A DNA stretch of 64,000 nt from Actinomadura coerulea (GTDB taxonomy: Bacteria; Actinomycetota; Actinomycetes; Streptosporangiales; Streptosporangiaceae), in assembly GCF_014208105.1 (NCBI RefSeq), contig NZ_JACHMQ010000001.1, positions 6,076,001 to 6,140,000 on the forward strand. The letters are read 5' to 3'. This document shows positions 20,447 to 29,122 of the stretch, piece by piece. How positions within the stretch are numbered: position 1 is the stretch's first letter; every line of letters begins with the position of its first letter. A model generated the notes under the pieces. It was not told where the DNA came from, searched no databases, and saw only the letters and a program-made list of their open reading frames with translations. The translations under genes and the position numbers were made by a program.

Positions 20447-21208
20447 TTACTCCCTATCGCGGCGGAACACAAGAGTGGTGCGGCCCATCGTGACCCGGGA
20501 GCCGTCGACCAGCGTGACCCGCCGGATCGGCTGCCCGTTCACGAACGAGCCGTTGGTCGACCCTAGATCCACGAGAGCGATTTCGGGACCTTCTACGCGG
20601 ATCTCGGCATGGTGCCGTGACACGCCGGGGTCGACGAGGCGCAGGTCGCAGTCGGTCCCGCGGCCCAGCAGGGTCACGGGAGTGTTGATCTCATAGGTGC
20701 GCTGAGTCGTGTCGGATCCCTCCACCGCCGTGGTCACCAGCAGCCGCGGATGCCCCCCGAACACCCCGCCCCGACCGCCCTGCGGCACGTCGCTCACCGG
20801 CCGGCGGATCTCCCCGCCCTCGACCGTCGAGCCCCGGATCACCCCCGACCTGATGCGGAACATGCCCGTGGCGAGGTCTCCCGCGTTCTCGAACCGCACG
20901 CGCACCGGACCCACGAAGGAGTACCCCTGCTCCTTCGCGTACTCGCGCGCGAGATTCGCCAGCTCCTGGCTCAGGCTGTCGGCGTACACCTGGAGCCGCT
21001 GCCCGTCCTGCTGAGAGATCTCCACGACGAAGTCGTTCGGCACGAGCGTGCGGCCCTGTGCCACGATCGCCGCCCGATCGTCCATCTCGCGCTGCACAGC
21101 GCTGGCCACCTCGACCGGCTGCAGTTCGGACTTGAATGCACGGGCGAAGGCCCCTTCGACCATGCCCTCAAGCCGTCGCTCGAAGCGCTGAATGACGCCC
21201 ACGGGCAC
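20447..21208 (-). CDS. fhaA: FhaA: DUF3662 plus FHA domain
   Basis: The 253-residue cytosolic protein has an N-terminal DUF3662 domain (FERRLEGMVEGAFARAFKSE) and a C-terminal FHA domain (TLLGRGTDCDLRLVD, SRHHAEIR, DLGSTNGSFVNG). FhaA binds the phosphorylated pseudokinase domain of MviN and regulates peptidoglycan synthesis. At 253 residues it is much shorter than mycobacterial FhaA because the long Pro/Gly/Tyr-rich linker is missing, as in other actinomycetes. It is the first gene of the operon. Confidence 0.95.
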   Translation of the reverse strand: MPVGVIQRFERRLEGMVEGAFARAFKSELQPVEVASAVQREMDDRAAIVAQGRTLVPNDFVVEISQQDGQRLQVYADSLSQELANLAREYAKEQGYSFVGPVRVRFENAGDLATGMFRIRSGVIRGSTVEGGEIRRPVSDVPQGGRGGVFGGHPRLLVTTAVEGSDTTQRTYEINTPVTLLGRGTDCDLRLVDPGVSRHHAEIRVEGPEIALVDLGSTNGSFVNGQPIRRVTLVDGSRVTMGRTTLVFRRDRE

Positions 21209-21330
21209 CTCCCTTCCCCACTGGTAGACGATCGTATCGGTGCGAAGGTTCGCTCGACGTATCTGGATACCTAACCACCCCCGACCCCGTGCTAGCCTTT
21301 TCAGGCACCCGGAAACGGGACGGCACCCAC

Positions 21331-21413
21331 GGGCGGGTGGCGGAACGGCAGACGCGCACGGTTCAGGTCCGTGTGTCCGAAAGGATGTGAGGGTTCAAAT
21401 CCCTCCTCGCCCA
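21331..21413 (+). tRNA. tRNA-Leu (CAG)
   Basis: An 83-nt class II tRNA. The acceptor arm GGGCGGG pairs with CTCGCCC (one G-U), the anticodon arm CACGG-TTCAGGT-CCGTG gives anticodon CAG, a long variable arm follows (about TGTCCGAAAGGATG), and the T arm is GAGGG-TTCAAAT-CCCTC. The discriminator base is A. The genome encodes ACC then G, so the final A of CCA is added after transcription. A tRNA-Leu at this spot beside fhaA is conserved in actinobacteria. Confidence 0.95.
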
Positions 21414-21451
21414 CCGCGGGGTAGTGACGCAAGTCCTTCCCTAACAGTGAC

Positions 21452-21489
21452 GGAAAGAGCCCCCCGGCGACAAGCTGGGGGGCTCTTCC
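21452..21489 (+). terminator. Intrinsic terminator after tRNA-Leu
   Basis: A strong hairpin pairs GGAAAGAGCCCCCC with GGGGGGCTCTTCC across a roughly 11-base loop, 38 bp past the tRNA. Confidence 0.85.
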
Positions 21490-21671
21490 GCTTCCCGGAG
21501 GCCTCACCTGGCCCACGAGGGCCACGACCACCCGATCCCGGGAGCATCTGAAGCCCATGGACCCGCGTCGAGCACCTTCAGGGCATGCCCGTAGAGGTGC
21601 TGGTCATGTGGCCGGTGGTACTGGTGATGTCGCCGAACCGTCCTCTGTCTCCCCTTGACCGCGCCGACGGT

Positions 21672-22223
21672 TCAGCCGGCGAGACCGGCTCGTCGTAGCA
21701 GCTTCAGCCAGTCGTCGTACTCCACCAACTCGTCGTCGATCAACGTAAGGCGTGCGTATTCCGGAGTGGCCAACCGTTCCAGGAAGAACGCCTCCAGCCC
21801 GGGCGCGAGCCGCTCGAAGCGCTCCGCGTCGACCCACTCCCAGTGCTCGTCCGGGATACCGAGGATGCCGCTGCCCGCGCGGTCGAGGAAGACCGGTGTG
21901 TCGCCGATCAACCCGACGCAGAACAGCTTCTCCGGGGACAGATCCAGCGGGGAGTCGACCACCGGCCCGCAGTAGAACTGGTGCTCCTCGGCCTCCTCCA
22001 AGCCGAAGAGCTGCACGGACGGCCCGCAGCTCACACCGTTCAGCACCCGGCAGAAGTCCAGGAACTCCCGGGGCACCCCGTCGGCCTCCGCGGCGGCGGC
22101 CGTCTCCTCGTCGACGGTCCCGCCGAGCGTGAACCGGAGCAGGTCCGTGCTCTCCGCCAGCGCCGTACGCAGGGCGTCCACCGTTGCGATCAGACGGGAC
22201 GATCCCGGGCTCGCGCTAGTCAT
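21672..22223 (-). CDS. SMI1/KNR4 (SUKH)-like protein
   Basis: The 183-residue protein starts MTSASPGSSRLIAT at ATG 22223 and is rich in Leu, Glu and Asp. The stretches VPREFLDFCRVLNGVSCG, QLFGLEEAEEHQFY and GDTPVFLDRAGSGILGI resemble the SMI1/KNR4 (SUKH) fold. Bacterial members are mostly immunity proteins to polymorphic toxins, though many stand alone. No toxin is encoded next to it. A longer start (ATG 22331) is possible but its extra residues look non-conserved. The family call is moderate. Confidence 0.55.
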   Translation of the reverse strand: MTSASPGSSRLIATVDALRTALAESTDLLRFTLGGTVDEETAAAAEADGVPREFLDFCRVLNGVSCGPSVQLFGLEEAEEHQFYCGPVVDSPLDLSPEKLFCVGLIGDTPVFLDRAGSGILGIPDEHWEWVDAERFERLAPGLEAFFLERLATPEYARLTLIDDELVEYDDWLKLLRRAGLAG

Positions 22224-22462
22224 CCGGCCACCCGCCAGTCCTGACGTCCTCGGCGGCGTTGTCGCCGTAGACCCGAATGTTCGCACGCATGGTGTGGCCT
22301 CTTCTTCGGTGTCGTCCGGGTCGTTGATCAAACCACCACTGGCTGAAGACCCCCGCCAGGCGTGGCCCGATGAAGATCACGATCGGGTTTCGGGGGGCAA
22401 CCTGGTCGCCGGGCCGGACGTCCTGACCAACGCTGATCTTCGCGCCCACCCAAGGGACACTC

Positions 22463-23818
22463 GTGCTTCGTATCGCCACCACCGGGATGACGTCCGTCCT
22501 CATCCTCGCCACATTAACGGCCGCTCCCGCCCTCGCCGACGGGGCGGCGTCCATCGCGCTCGCCGCCCAGACCGCTTCCGTCGACCCCGACAACCCCACG
22601 ACCACGATCACCGGGAAGGTCGTCGCCGCGGACGGAACCCCCGCCGCGAGCACCCCGGTCGACCTGTCCACGAACACCGGATGGGGCTCGGTCGACGACG
22701 CCACCACCGCCGCCGACGGCACCTTCACTGCGACGCTGAGGCCCAACGGGGCGAGCGACTCGGTGAGCGTCTGGGCCGATGTGCCGTCGCTCGGACTCCA
22801 CTCCGAGGTGGTGACCGTCCAGGTCGTCCATGGGAAGACGCAGACGACCCTGATCGGGAACAGGGCCGGCCTGGACGAGGGCCAGCCCCTCACCCTCAGC
22901 GGTCAGGTCACCTACCAGGGCAGGCCGCTGTCCGGACGGACGGTCGTCATCGACCCCGCCGTCGACCCGTCACGCTGCACCACGCCCATGTACACCTTCC
23001 GGGCCAGCACGGACACCGAAGGCCGGTTCAGCAGCACCATCAAGCCGCCCTGCACCGCGACCTACGTCGCGCGGTCACCCGCGGTCGGTCTTTACGAAGG
23101 CTCCACTGCGAGCCTCCCCGCAGTCAGCGTCCGGCCGGCCACGAAGACCTCGCTGTCGGCGACCATGGACGCCTACGGGCGTTTCCGGGCGCGGGGCACC
23201 CTGTACGCGGCCTCCGCCGGCGGAGACGTGAACGGCAAGCAGGTGCTCCTCGAATACTCCCCCAACGGCCGCACCGGCTGGCAGACCGCCCGCCGGATGA
23301 AGACCAGTCAGGGACAGTTCAGCGCCTCGTTCAACGTGAACAACTCCGGCTACTGGCGGGCTCGCTTCGCCGGGGACACCACCGCGGCCCCCTCCTCCAG
23401 TTCCGTGCGCAAGACATGGCGATGGTCGACCTCGATGTCCACGCTGAAGGCGTCCTCGACCAAGGTCCGCAAGAACCGCTACATCACCGTCTCCGGGACC
23501 CTGAGCCGCTACTACAGCAGCAAAAACCGTTTCGGCGCGTTCCCCGGCCAGAAGGTGCGCATCATCTTCCGGTTCCGCGGAAAGAAGACCTGGTACCACG
23601 TCAAGTGGGTGAAGACCAACAGCAAGGGCCGCTACACGGCCAAGGTCCGCGCCTACGGCGACGGCTACTTCGCCGCCACTTTCGCAGGCACCAGCGACAC
23701 CTGGGCCGCCGGCACGCCCAATGACCGCTACGTCAACACCTACGCCGTCCCGTCCCCCGGCGGCCGTTCCGGCCCGCCTCCCGTCATGACCGTCCTCCCG
23801 TGGCGAGGCGACCAGTAG
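22463..23818 (+). CDS. Secreted multi-domain Ig-like repeat protein
   Basis: The 451-residue protein has a Sec signal peptide (residues 1-25, cleavage after APALA) and then only beta-rich repeats. The first two (about 40-215) are Ig or invasin-like (TITGKVVAADGTPAASTPVDL; LSGQVTYQGRPLSGRTVV). The last two (about 225-425) are SbsA/Ig-like tandem units with repeated K-V...EYS/RFRGK...W. No catalytic motif, sortase signal or anchor is seen, so it is probably released or loosely attached to the surface. Its GTG start has AAGGGA upstream. Confidence 0.75.
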   Translation: MLRIATTGMTSVLILATLTAAPALADGAASIALAAQTASVDPDNPTTTITGKVVAADGTPAASTPVDLSTNTGWGSVDDATTAADGTFTATLRPNGASDSVSVWADVPSLGLHSEVVTVQVVHGKTQTTLIGNRAGLDEGQPLTLSGQVTYQGRPLSGRTVVIDPAVDPSRCTTPMYTFRASTDTEGRFSSTIKPPCTATYVARSPAVGLYEGSTASLPAVSVRPATKTSLSATMDAYGRFRARGTLYAASAGGDVNGKQVLLEYSPNGRTGWQTARRMKTSQGQFSASFNVNNSGYWRARFAGDTTAAPSSSSVRKTWRWSTSMSTLKASSTKVRKNRYITVSGTLSRYYSSKNRFGAFPGQKVRIIFRFRGKKTWYHVKWVKTNSKGRYTAKVRAYGDGYFAATFAGTSDTWAAGTPNDRYVNTYAVPSPGGRSGPPPVMTVLPWRGDQ

Positions 23819-24039
23819 CCATCGCGTCAAGCCACAACCGCCGCTGACCGGCGGGGAACGCCCCACCCCGGGCCTTCCTCCGCCGGTCTGCGGTCGGCCC
23901 GGTCCCGCACGCGTACCCATCGCTGAGAACCTGGTGTCGGCGTCCTCTGGGTCGATCCGGCCGGTGAAGGCGTCGCCGGCAGAGCGGCGGGACGCGTGAT
24001 CCGTCCGTCCTGTCGCACCTGACGGCCCGGGCTTACCGA

Positions 24040-24864
24040 TCAGGGGCGGAAGGCGGCGGCGTTCTCGGCGGACCACTGGGCGAAGCCGCGGGCGTCGCGG
24101 CCGGTGATCTCCTTGACGGTCGGGACCACGGTGTAGCCGACCTCTGGCGTGTTCCCCAGCGCGTTGACGAGGAACTCGATGGTCTCCTCGCCCATGCCGT
24201 CGCCGCGCCACTTGGCGCGCGCCTGGTCCACGGTCAGCTCCACGAACCCCACGTCCGTGCCGATGGCCGCGCTCAGGATCGCGACCTTCTCCTTGAGCGT
24301 GATCGCCTCGGGGCCGGTGAGGGTGAGGGTCTCGCCGCCATGCCCGCCCTCGACCAGCACCGTGGCGGCCACGGCGGCGATGTCGCGCTCGTGCACCAGC
24401 GCGCTGAGCCGGTCGCCGAACGGCTCCCTGATGACGCCCTCGGCCTTGATCGTCTGTGCCCACCAGCGCAGCGTGTTGGACATGAACTCGACCGGCTCGA
24501 GCAGCGTCCACTCGATACCGGTGGAGGTCAGAGCCTGCTCCAGCTCACCGTCCGCACGCCCGCCGAGCACCGTGACCCGGCGCACGCCCGCCTCGGCGGC
24601 CAGCTTCACCAGACCGGCACCGTCGGGCAGGGGCGTGTAGTCGTCACCCGCGAAGTTGATCAGGTGTGCGGCCTCGATGCCGTCGAAGACACCGGTCAGT
24701 GAGTCGAGGTCGGCGAGGTCGCCGGCGACGACCTCGACACCCTCGGGGAGGGCCGCCCGGGCGGGGTTCCTGGTCAGGGCGCGAACCGGCCGCCCTGCCG
24801 CGCGGAGCTCCGCGACGACGAAACGGCCGACGGTCCCGGTGGCGCCTGCGACGAGGAAGGTCAT
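24040..24864 (-). CDS. NmrA/atypical-SDR NAD(P)-binding protein
   Basis: The 274-residue Rossmann protein has the N-terminal dinucleotide motif GATGTVGRF (8-16) and a VEVVAGDLAD segment. It lacks the classical YxxxK pair, as in the NmrA/NmrA-like and azoreductase-type atypical SDRs. Such proteins act as redox sensors or reductases. Two direct repeats of GAACGGAATG lie in its promoter, so it is probably under a dedicated repressor that is not encoded next door. Confidence 0.85.
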   Translation of the reverse strand: MTFLVAGATGTVGRFVVAELRAAGRPVRALTRNPARAALPEGVEVVAGDLADLDSLTGVFDGIEAAHLINFAGDDYTPLPDGAGLVKLAAEAGVRRVTVLGGRADGELEQALTSTGIEWTLLEPVEFMSNTLRWWAQTIKAEGVIREPFGDRLSALVHERDIAAVAATVLVEGGHGGETLTLTGPEAITLKEKVAILSAAIGTDVGFVELTVDQARAKWRGDGMGEETIEFLVNALGNTPEVGYTVVPTVKEITGRDARGFAQWSAENAAAFRP

Positions 24865-24886
24865 GATCGAACCCCTTAACTATACG

Positions 24887-24926
24887 GAACGGAATGTTCT
24901 GCTCCCTAGTCTAACAGAACGGAATG
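24887..24926. promoter_or_regulatory. Tandem GAACGGAATG direct repeats
   Basis: GAACGGAATG occurs at 24887-24896 and again at 24917-24926, exactly 30 bp apart. They lie in an AT-rich stretch just upstream of the minus-strand NmrA-like gene (start 24864). The spacing of about three helical turns suggests a repressor binding on one face of the promoter. Confidence 0.5.
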
Positions 24927-24980
24927 CTTCATTCCACTCAGGGTGAAGTGCGGGGAACGGGTGGCGAGCGACGTTGCGCG

Positions 24981-25021
24981 GCTAACTTTGTTAGCCTATG
25001 GTCTGAGCTAATGCAGTTAGC
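24981..25021. promoter_or_regulatory. Two palindromic operators GCTAA-N5-TTAGC
   Basis: Perfect 15-bp inverted repeats lie at 24981-24995 (centre CTTTG) and 25007-25021 (centre TGCAG), 26 bp apart. The second ends 19 bp before the ATG of the SRPBCC gene. They probably bind the TetR-family protein encoded by the second gene of the same operon. Confidence 0.7.
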
Positions 25022-25040
25022 CAAAAGGGAAGGGGTCGTT

Positions 25041-25565
25041 ATGATCGTCCGGATCGTGCGCGCCGTGGGAATCGTGGTCGTCGCGCTCGTCGTCGTCACC
25101 GGGGGCCTGTACGGCTGGACCCGGAGCCACCCGCACAAGCTCCGCGCCGAGATCGAGGTCAACGCCTCCGCCGCCCAGGTCTGGCAGGTGCTCACCGACT
25201 TCCAGGCCTATCCCGAGTGGAACCCGTTCATCCTCAGCGCCGTCGGCGAGCCGAGGAAGGGGGCGAAGCTGGTCAACGAGCTGGCCGGCAAGGACGGCGG
25301 GAAGGGGATGACCTTCAAGCCGACCGTCCTGGTCGCCGACCCCGGGCACGAACTGCGCTGGATCGGCCGGTTCGGCGTCCCGGGCGTGGTCGACGGCGAG
25401 CACTACTTCCTCATCGAGGAGACGGGCCCTGGGCGCGTCAAGCTGACCCAGGGGGAGGACTTCACCGGCTTCCTGGTGCCCTTCGCCGGGAGTGCGATCG
25501 ACGTCCGGGACGACTTCGCCGCCATGAACGCCGCGCTCAAGAAGCGCGTCGAGGCCGCGCACTGA
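25041..25565 (+). CDS. Membrane-anchored SRPBCC (START/Bet v1-like) domain protein
   Basis: The 174-residue protein has one N-terminal membrane segment (about 4-25) and an SRPBCC domain (INA/EVNASAAQVWQVLTDFQAYPEWNPF and following), a helix-grip fold that binds lipids or other hydrophobic ligands. ATG 25041 is chosen because a purine-rich ribosome site AAGGGAAGGGG lies just before it. It is the first gene of a two-gene unit with a TetR regulator 14 bp downstream; its ligand is unknown. Confidence 0.85.
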   Translation: MIVRIVRAVGIVVVALVVVTGGLYGWTRSHPHKLRAEIEVNASAAQVWQVLTDFQAYPEWNPFILSAVGEPRKGAKLVNELAGKDGGKGMTFKPTVLVADPGHELRWIGRFGVPGVVDGEHYFLIEETGPGRVKLTQGEDFTGFLVPFAGSAIDVRDDFAAMNAALKKRVEAAH

Positions 25566-25579
25566 GAGAAGATCTCACC

Positions 25580-26125
25580 GTGAGCGACCGGCCTGAACTC
25601 AGCGTCCTGAGTTCCCGCGCGGCCCAGATCGTCTCGGTCGCGCGGGAACTGCTCGAAGAGGAGGGCCGCGACGCCCTCACGATGCGGGCCCTGGCCGCGC
25701 GGCTGGGCATCCGCGCGCCCTCGCTCTACAAGCACTTCCCGAACAAGGCCGCCGTCGAGTCGGCGCTGGTCGAGCTGGGCATGGCCGAGCTCGGCGCCGA
25801 GCTGTACCGGGCCGTCGATGAGCCGGAGCCGGTGCCGGCGCTGCTGCGGGCCTACCGCGCCGCCGCTCTGGCCGGCCCGCACCTGTACCGGCTCGCGACG
25901 CAGGGCCCGCTGGACCGGGCAAGTCTCGCGCCAGGCCTGGAGGACTGGGCGGGCACCCCGTTCTTCCTCGTGATGGGCGAGCCGTACACCGCGCAGGCGC
26001 TCTTCTCGACCGCGCACGGCATGACGATCCTGGAACTGGACGGCCGCTACCCGTCGGGCTCCGATCTCGACCGGACCTGGGCGGAGGCCGCCCACGCCTT
26101 CGAGCTCGTCCGGACCGGCCGATGA
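25580..26125 (+). CDS. TetR-family transcriptional regulator
   Basis: The 181-residue protein has an N-terminal TetR helix-turn-helix (LTMRALAARLGIRAPSLYKHF, about 35-55) and a TetR_C ligand domain with the WAG-type motif common in this subfamily. It starts at GTG 25580, 14 bp after the SRPBCC gene, and probably represses this operon through the two GCTAA-N5-TTAGC sites. The inducer may be the ligand of the SRPBCC protein (inference). Confidence 0.9.
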   Translation: MSDRPELSVLSSRAAQIVSVARELLEEEGRDALTMRALAARLGIRAPSLYKHFPNKAAVESALVELGMAELGAELYRAVDEPEPVPALLRAYRAAALAGPHLYRLATQGPLDRASLAPGLEDWAGTPFFLVMGEPYTAQALFSTAHGMTILELDGRYPSGSDLDRTWAEAAHAFELVRTGR

Positions 26126-26172
26126 CCGGTCAGACGGAATGACGGGCCCGGCGGTCCGCGCGCCCACCGGCG

Positions 26173-27045
26173 TCACGTGATCCGGGTCAGGGCTTCCAGC
26201 AGGTGGCGGACGGCCGGGAGGGGCGGGCCCGCCGGGACGGCGAGGTAGGTCGTCATCGTGGGGTCCGTGAGGCGGCGGACGGTGACGCGGGGGATCTCGG
26301 GGAGGCCCGCCACCTCGTAGAAGACGGTCCAGGACGGGTCGCCCACGCCGATGTCGGTGAGGGTCTCCTGGAACGTGGTGAAGGGCGGGCCGAGCGGTGG
26401 CGCGATCCCGGCCGTCCGGCAGGCGCCGGTGATGAGGTCGTGGAAGGGCGGGTTGTCCTCGCGCGGGGCGAGGCGGAGGGGGAGGTCCGCCAGGTCCGCG
26501 AGGTCGAGTGCGGGGCGGTGCGCCAGGGGGTGCCCGGCGGGCAGGGCGACGTACAGCGGGTCCGTCCAGACCGGGAGCAGTTCGAGGCCGGGGGCGTCGG
26601 TGAGCGCGCGGATCAGGGCGGCGTCGAGTTCGCCGGAGCGGACGGCGGACAGCCGGTCGGGCAGGGCCAGGCGGCGGGGGCGGACCTGGACGCGCGGCGC
26701 CACGGCGGCCAGCTCGGTGAGGAGGCGGTAGATCCGGTCGCCGGGGCCGTGCACGGTGCCCAGGCGCAGGACGCCGTCGACACCGGCGCGGACGTCGGCC
26801 GCGACCTGCCGCGTGCGGTGCAGGGCGGCGAGGACGGCACGCGCCTCGGGCAGCAGCCGCTCGCCCGCGCCGGACAGCTGGACGCGCCGGGTGGTGCGGT
26901 CGAAGAGCCGCACGCCCAGCTCGCGTTCGAGTCGGCGGACCTGCTGGCTCACCGCCGACTGGACGATGCCGATGCGCTCGGCGGCGACCCCGAACCCGCC
27001 TTCCTCGGCGACCGCCACGAAGTACTCCAGCTGGCGCAGTTCCAC
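26173..27045 (-). CDS. LysR-family transcriptional regulator
   Basis: The 290-residue protein has an N-terminal winged HTH (LRQLEYFVAVAEEGGFGVAAE and SAVSQQVRRLERELG) and a periplasmic-binding-like effector domain (about 90-290). It is divergent from the cupin/MFS pair across about 128 bp containing repeats of CTCGATTC (around 27053-27072), which fits the usual LysR pattern of controlling the neighbouring divergent genes. The GTG start follows standard spacing. Confidence 0.93.
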   Translation of the reverse strand: MELRQLEYFVAVAEEGGFGVAAERIGIVQSAVSQQVRRLERELGVRLFDRTTRRVQLSGAGERLLPEARAVLAALHRTRQVAADVRAGVDGVLRLGTVHGPGDRIYRLLTELAAVAPRVQVRPRRLALPDRLSAVRSGELDAALIRALTDAPGLELLPVWTDPLYVALPAGHPLAHRPALDLADLADLPLRLAPREDNPPFHDLITGACRTAGIAPPLGPPFTTFQETLTDIGVGDPSWTVFYEVAGLPEIPRVTVRRLTDPTMTTYLAVPAGPPLPAVRHLLEALTRIT

Positions 27046-27173
27046 CCTGCCCCTCTCGATTCATCTCGATTCGTGATGACCCAGGGTCCAAAGCGCCTGT
27101 GGTTCGCGGGTTGTTCCCCGGCTCGAATGGAGCTCGGACGAAGAACCCGATATTCGACAGGAGCGTGAGGTCG

Positions 27174-27653
27174 TTGCATCCCCTCGTTGTCATCCCGGAG
27201 GCCGCGGAGGTCGTCGGACTTCCGGAGGGCGGGGCGTTCACCCTGCTCGCCGACGCGAGCCAGACCGCGGGCGCGCTCGGCGCCAACCGGCTCACGGTGG
27301 GGCCTGGCCGCGACGGAGCCGCACCGCACTACCACGCGCTGTCCACCGAGCTGTTCTACGTCGTGGACGGGACGATGGAGTTCCTCCTCGGCGACCGGGT
27401 TGAGACCGTCGCGGCGGGCGGGCTGGTCGTCGTCCCGCCGCGGCTGCCGCACGCCTTCGGTGCGGCGGCCGGCACGGGCGCCGACCTGCTGGCCGTCCTC
27501 GCGCCCGGGGTCGAGCGCTTCGGCTACTTCCGGCGGCTGGCCCGCGTCCAGCACGGGCTGGAGCCGTTCGACGGGCTGCGGTCCGAGCAGGACCGCTACG
27601 ACGTGCACTTCGTGGACGACGAGCGCTGGTCGTCCCTGCGGGGCGACCGGTGA
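27174..27653 (+). CDS. Cupin-domain protein
   Basis: The 159-residue protein has one cupin domain with the metal-binding motif H-Y-H-x(6)-E (PHYHALSTELFYVVDGTMEF) and the second motif PPRLPHAFG. It resembles cupin proteins of the quercetinase-like family. The start is set at TTG 27174, 10 bases after AGGAG. It overlaps the MFS gene by 4 bp (GTGA), so the two are co-translated. Its substrate is unknown. Confidence 0.85.
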   Translation: MHPLVVIPEAAEVVGLPEGGAFTLLADASQTAGALGANRLTVGPGRDGAAPHYHALSTELFYVVDGTMEFLLGDRVETVAAGGLVVVPPRLPHAFGAAAGTGADLLAVLAPGVERFGYFRRLARVQHGLEPFDGLRSEQDRYDVHFVDDERWSSLRGDR

Positions 27654-28981
27654 CCGCGACCGCGGAGGCCGGGGTCGCGGCGCCGCGCATGGGCCCGGTG
27701 CCGACGGCGCTGCGGCTCGGCGCGCTGTTCGGGCCGTCGGTGTTCGGCGTGACGGCGGCGGCCGTGGCCCTCCCGGAGATCGCCAGGGCGCTGCACGCCG
27801 GGCCCGCGGAGGTCGCATGGGTGCTGACGGCGCACGCGCTGGCGCTCGGCGTCGGCACCGCCGTCTTCGGCCGTCTGGCGGACGCGTGGGGCGCGCGGGC
27901 CGCGCTGCTGATCGCGGCGGTGGTGCTGGCGGCCGGCGCGGTCGTGTGCGCCGCGGCGCCGAGCCTCGGCGTCCTGGTGGCCGGACGGCTCGTCCTGGCG
28001 GCGGGGTCCGGGGGGACGGCGGCGGTGGGGGCCGCGCTCCTCGCCGGTGTGGAGCCCGCCGATCGTCCGAGGGTGCTCGCCGGATACGGCGCGGTCATGG
28101 CGGTGTTCGCCTCCGCGGCGACGCTGGCCGGGGGCGCGGTGACGACCTGGCTGAGCTGGCGTGCCACCGTCGTGCTTCCGGTGCTGTCGGTGGCGGCCGT
28201 CCCGTTCTGCCTCGGCCTGGCGCGGCGGCCGGGGTCGCGCCGGCCCGTCGATGTCGCGGGGGCCGCCGCGCTGACCGCGGCCGTGAGCGCGATGCTCGTG
28301 CTCATCCAGGCCAGGACGCTCGACCTCGGCGCCACGGTCGTCGCCGCGCTCGCGGCGGTGCTCGTCCTCTCCGGCGGGGCGCTGGCATGGCGGGTGGCGC
28401 GGCGGCCGGACGGGTTCGTCCCGCACCCGGTCCTCGGCGAGGCGGCCCACCGGATCTCGGCGGTGACCGGGGCCGGGGTGTTCGGCGGGCTCTTCGCCGC
28501 GATGTACGTGGTCCCGCAGGTCCTCGCGGGGGAGCACGGCTGGAGCGTCCTCAAGATCGGCGCCGCGCTGCTGCCGGGCGCCGTGGTCGGCGCGGCACTG
28601 GCCCGGCGGGCCGGCTCTCTCGGCGCGCGGGGAGGCCGCCTGCTGCTGGCCGGCACCGCGCTCGCCGCGGCCGCCGCGCTGGCCGCGGCCTCGACGGGGG
28701 AGGGCGGACCCTGGCCGCCGGTCGTCGCGGCGTCGCTCTGCCTCGCCGCGTTCGCCGTCACCCAGGTCGTGATCACCGGTGACGTGTCGGCACGGCTCCC
28801 GGTGCCGCTGCGCGGCGCGGGCATGGGCCTGCTCAACCTGACGTTCTTCGTCGGCGGCGGGGTCGGCTCGGCCGTCGCCGGGGCGCTCGCGGAGTCACTG
28901 AGCCCCTCCGCCATCCTGGCGGTCGCGGCCGTCTTCCCCTTGGCCGCCGCCGCTCTGGCCGCCGCAAGACGCTCCGCCTGA
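27650..28981 (+). CDS. MFS transporter (DHA2-like)
   Basis: The 443-residue polytopic protein has the MFS motif A-like GRLADAWGARAALL after the second helix and about 12-14 membrane segments. It has no large soluble parts. It is coupled to the cupin gene and divergent from the LysR regulator, a layout typical of a small detoxification or export unit. The substrate cannot be told. Confidence 0.88.
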   Translation: MTATAEAGVAAPRMGPVPTALRLGALFGPSVFGVTAAAVALPEIARALHAGPAEVAWVLTAHALALGVGTAVFGRLADAWGARAALLIAAVVLAAGAVVCAAAPSLGVLVAGRLVLAAGSGGTAAVGAALLAGVEPADRPRVLAGYGAVMAVFASAATLAGGAVTTWLSWRATVVLPVLSVAAVPFCLGLARRPGSRRPVDVAGAAALTAAVSAMLVLIQARTLDLGATVVAALAAVLVLSGGALAWRVARRPDGFVPHPVLGEAAHRISAVTGAGVFGGLFAAMYVVPQVLAGEHGWSVLKIGAALLPGAVVGAALARRAGSLGARGGRLLLAGTALAAAAALAAASTGEGGPWPPVVAASLCLAAFAVTQVVITGDVSARLPVPLRGAGMGLLNLTFFVGGGVGSAVAGALAESLSPSAILAVAAVFPLAAAALAAARRSA

Positions 28982-28990
28982 AGGCCCGCG

Positions 28991-29017
28991 GCGCCCCTCC
29001 ACCCGGCGGAGGGGCGC
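28991..29017. terminator. Intrinsic terminator after the MFS gene
   Basis: Arms GCGCCCCTCC and GGAGGGGCGC flank a 7-base loop, 10 bp past the stop. Confidence 0.8.
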
Positions 29018-29122
29018 TCAGGAGACCGAGCGGACAACCGTTCGCCTGCCTGAGCGGCACGGCGCCGTGGTGGCGCGCCGCTTGATGAGCGCCCCCGGGG
29101 CGCGGTTCGCGGGCCCGGGCGC

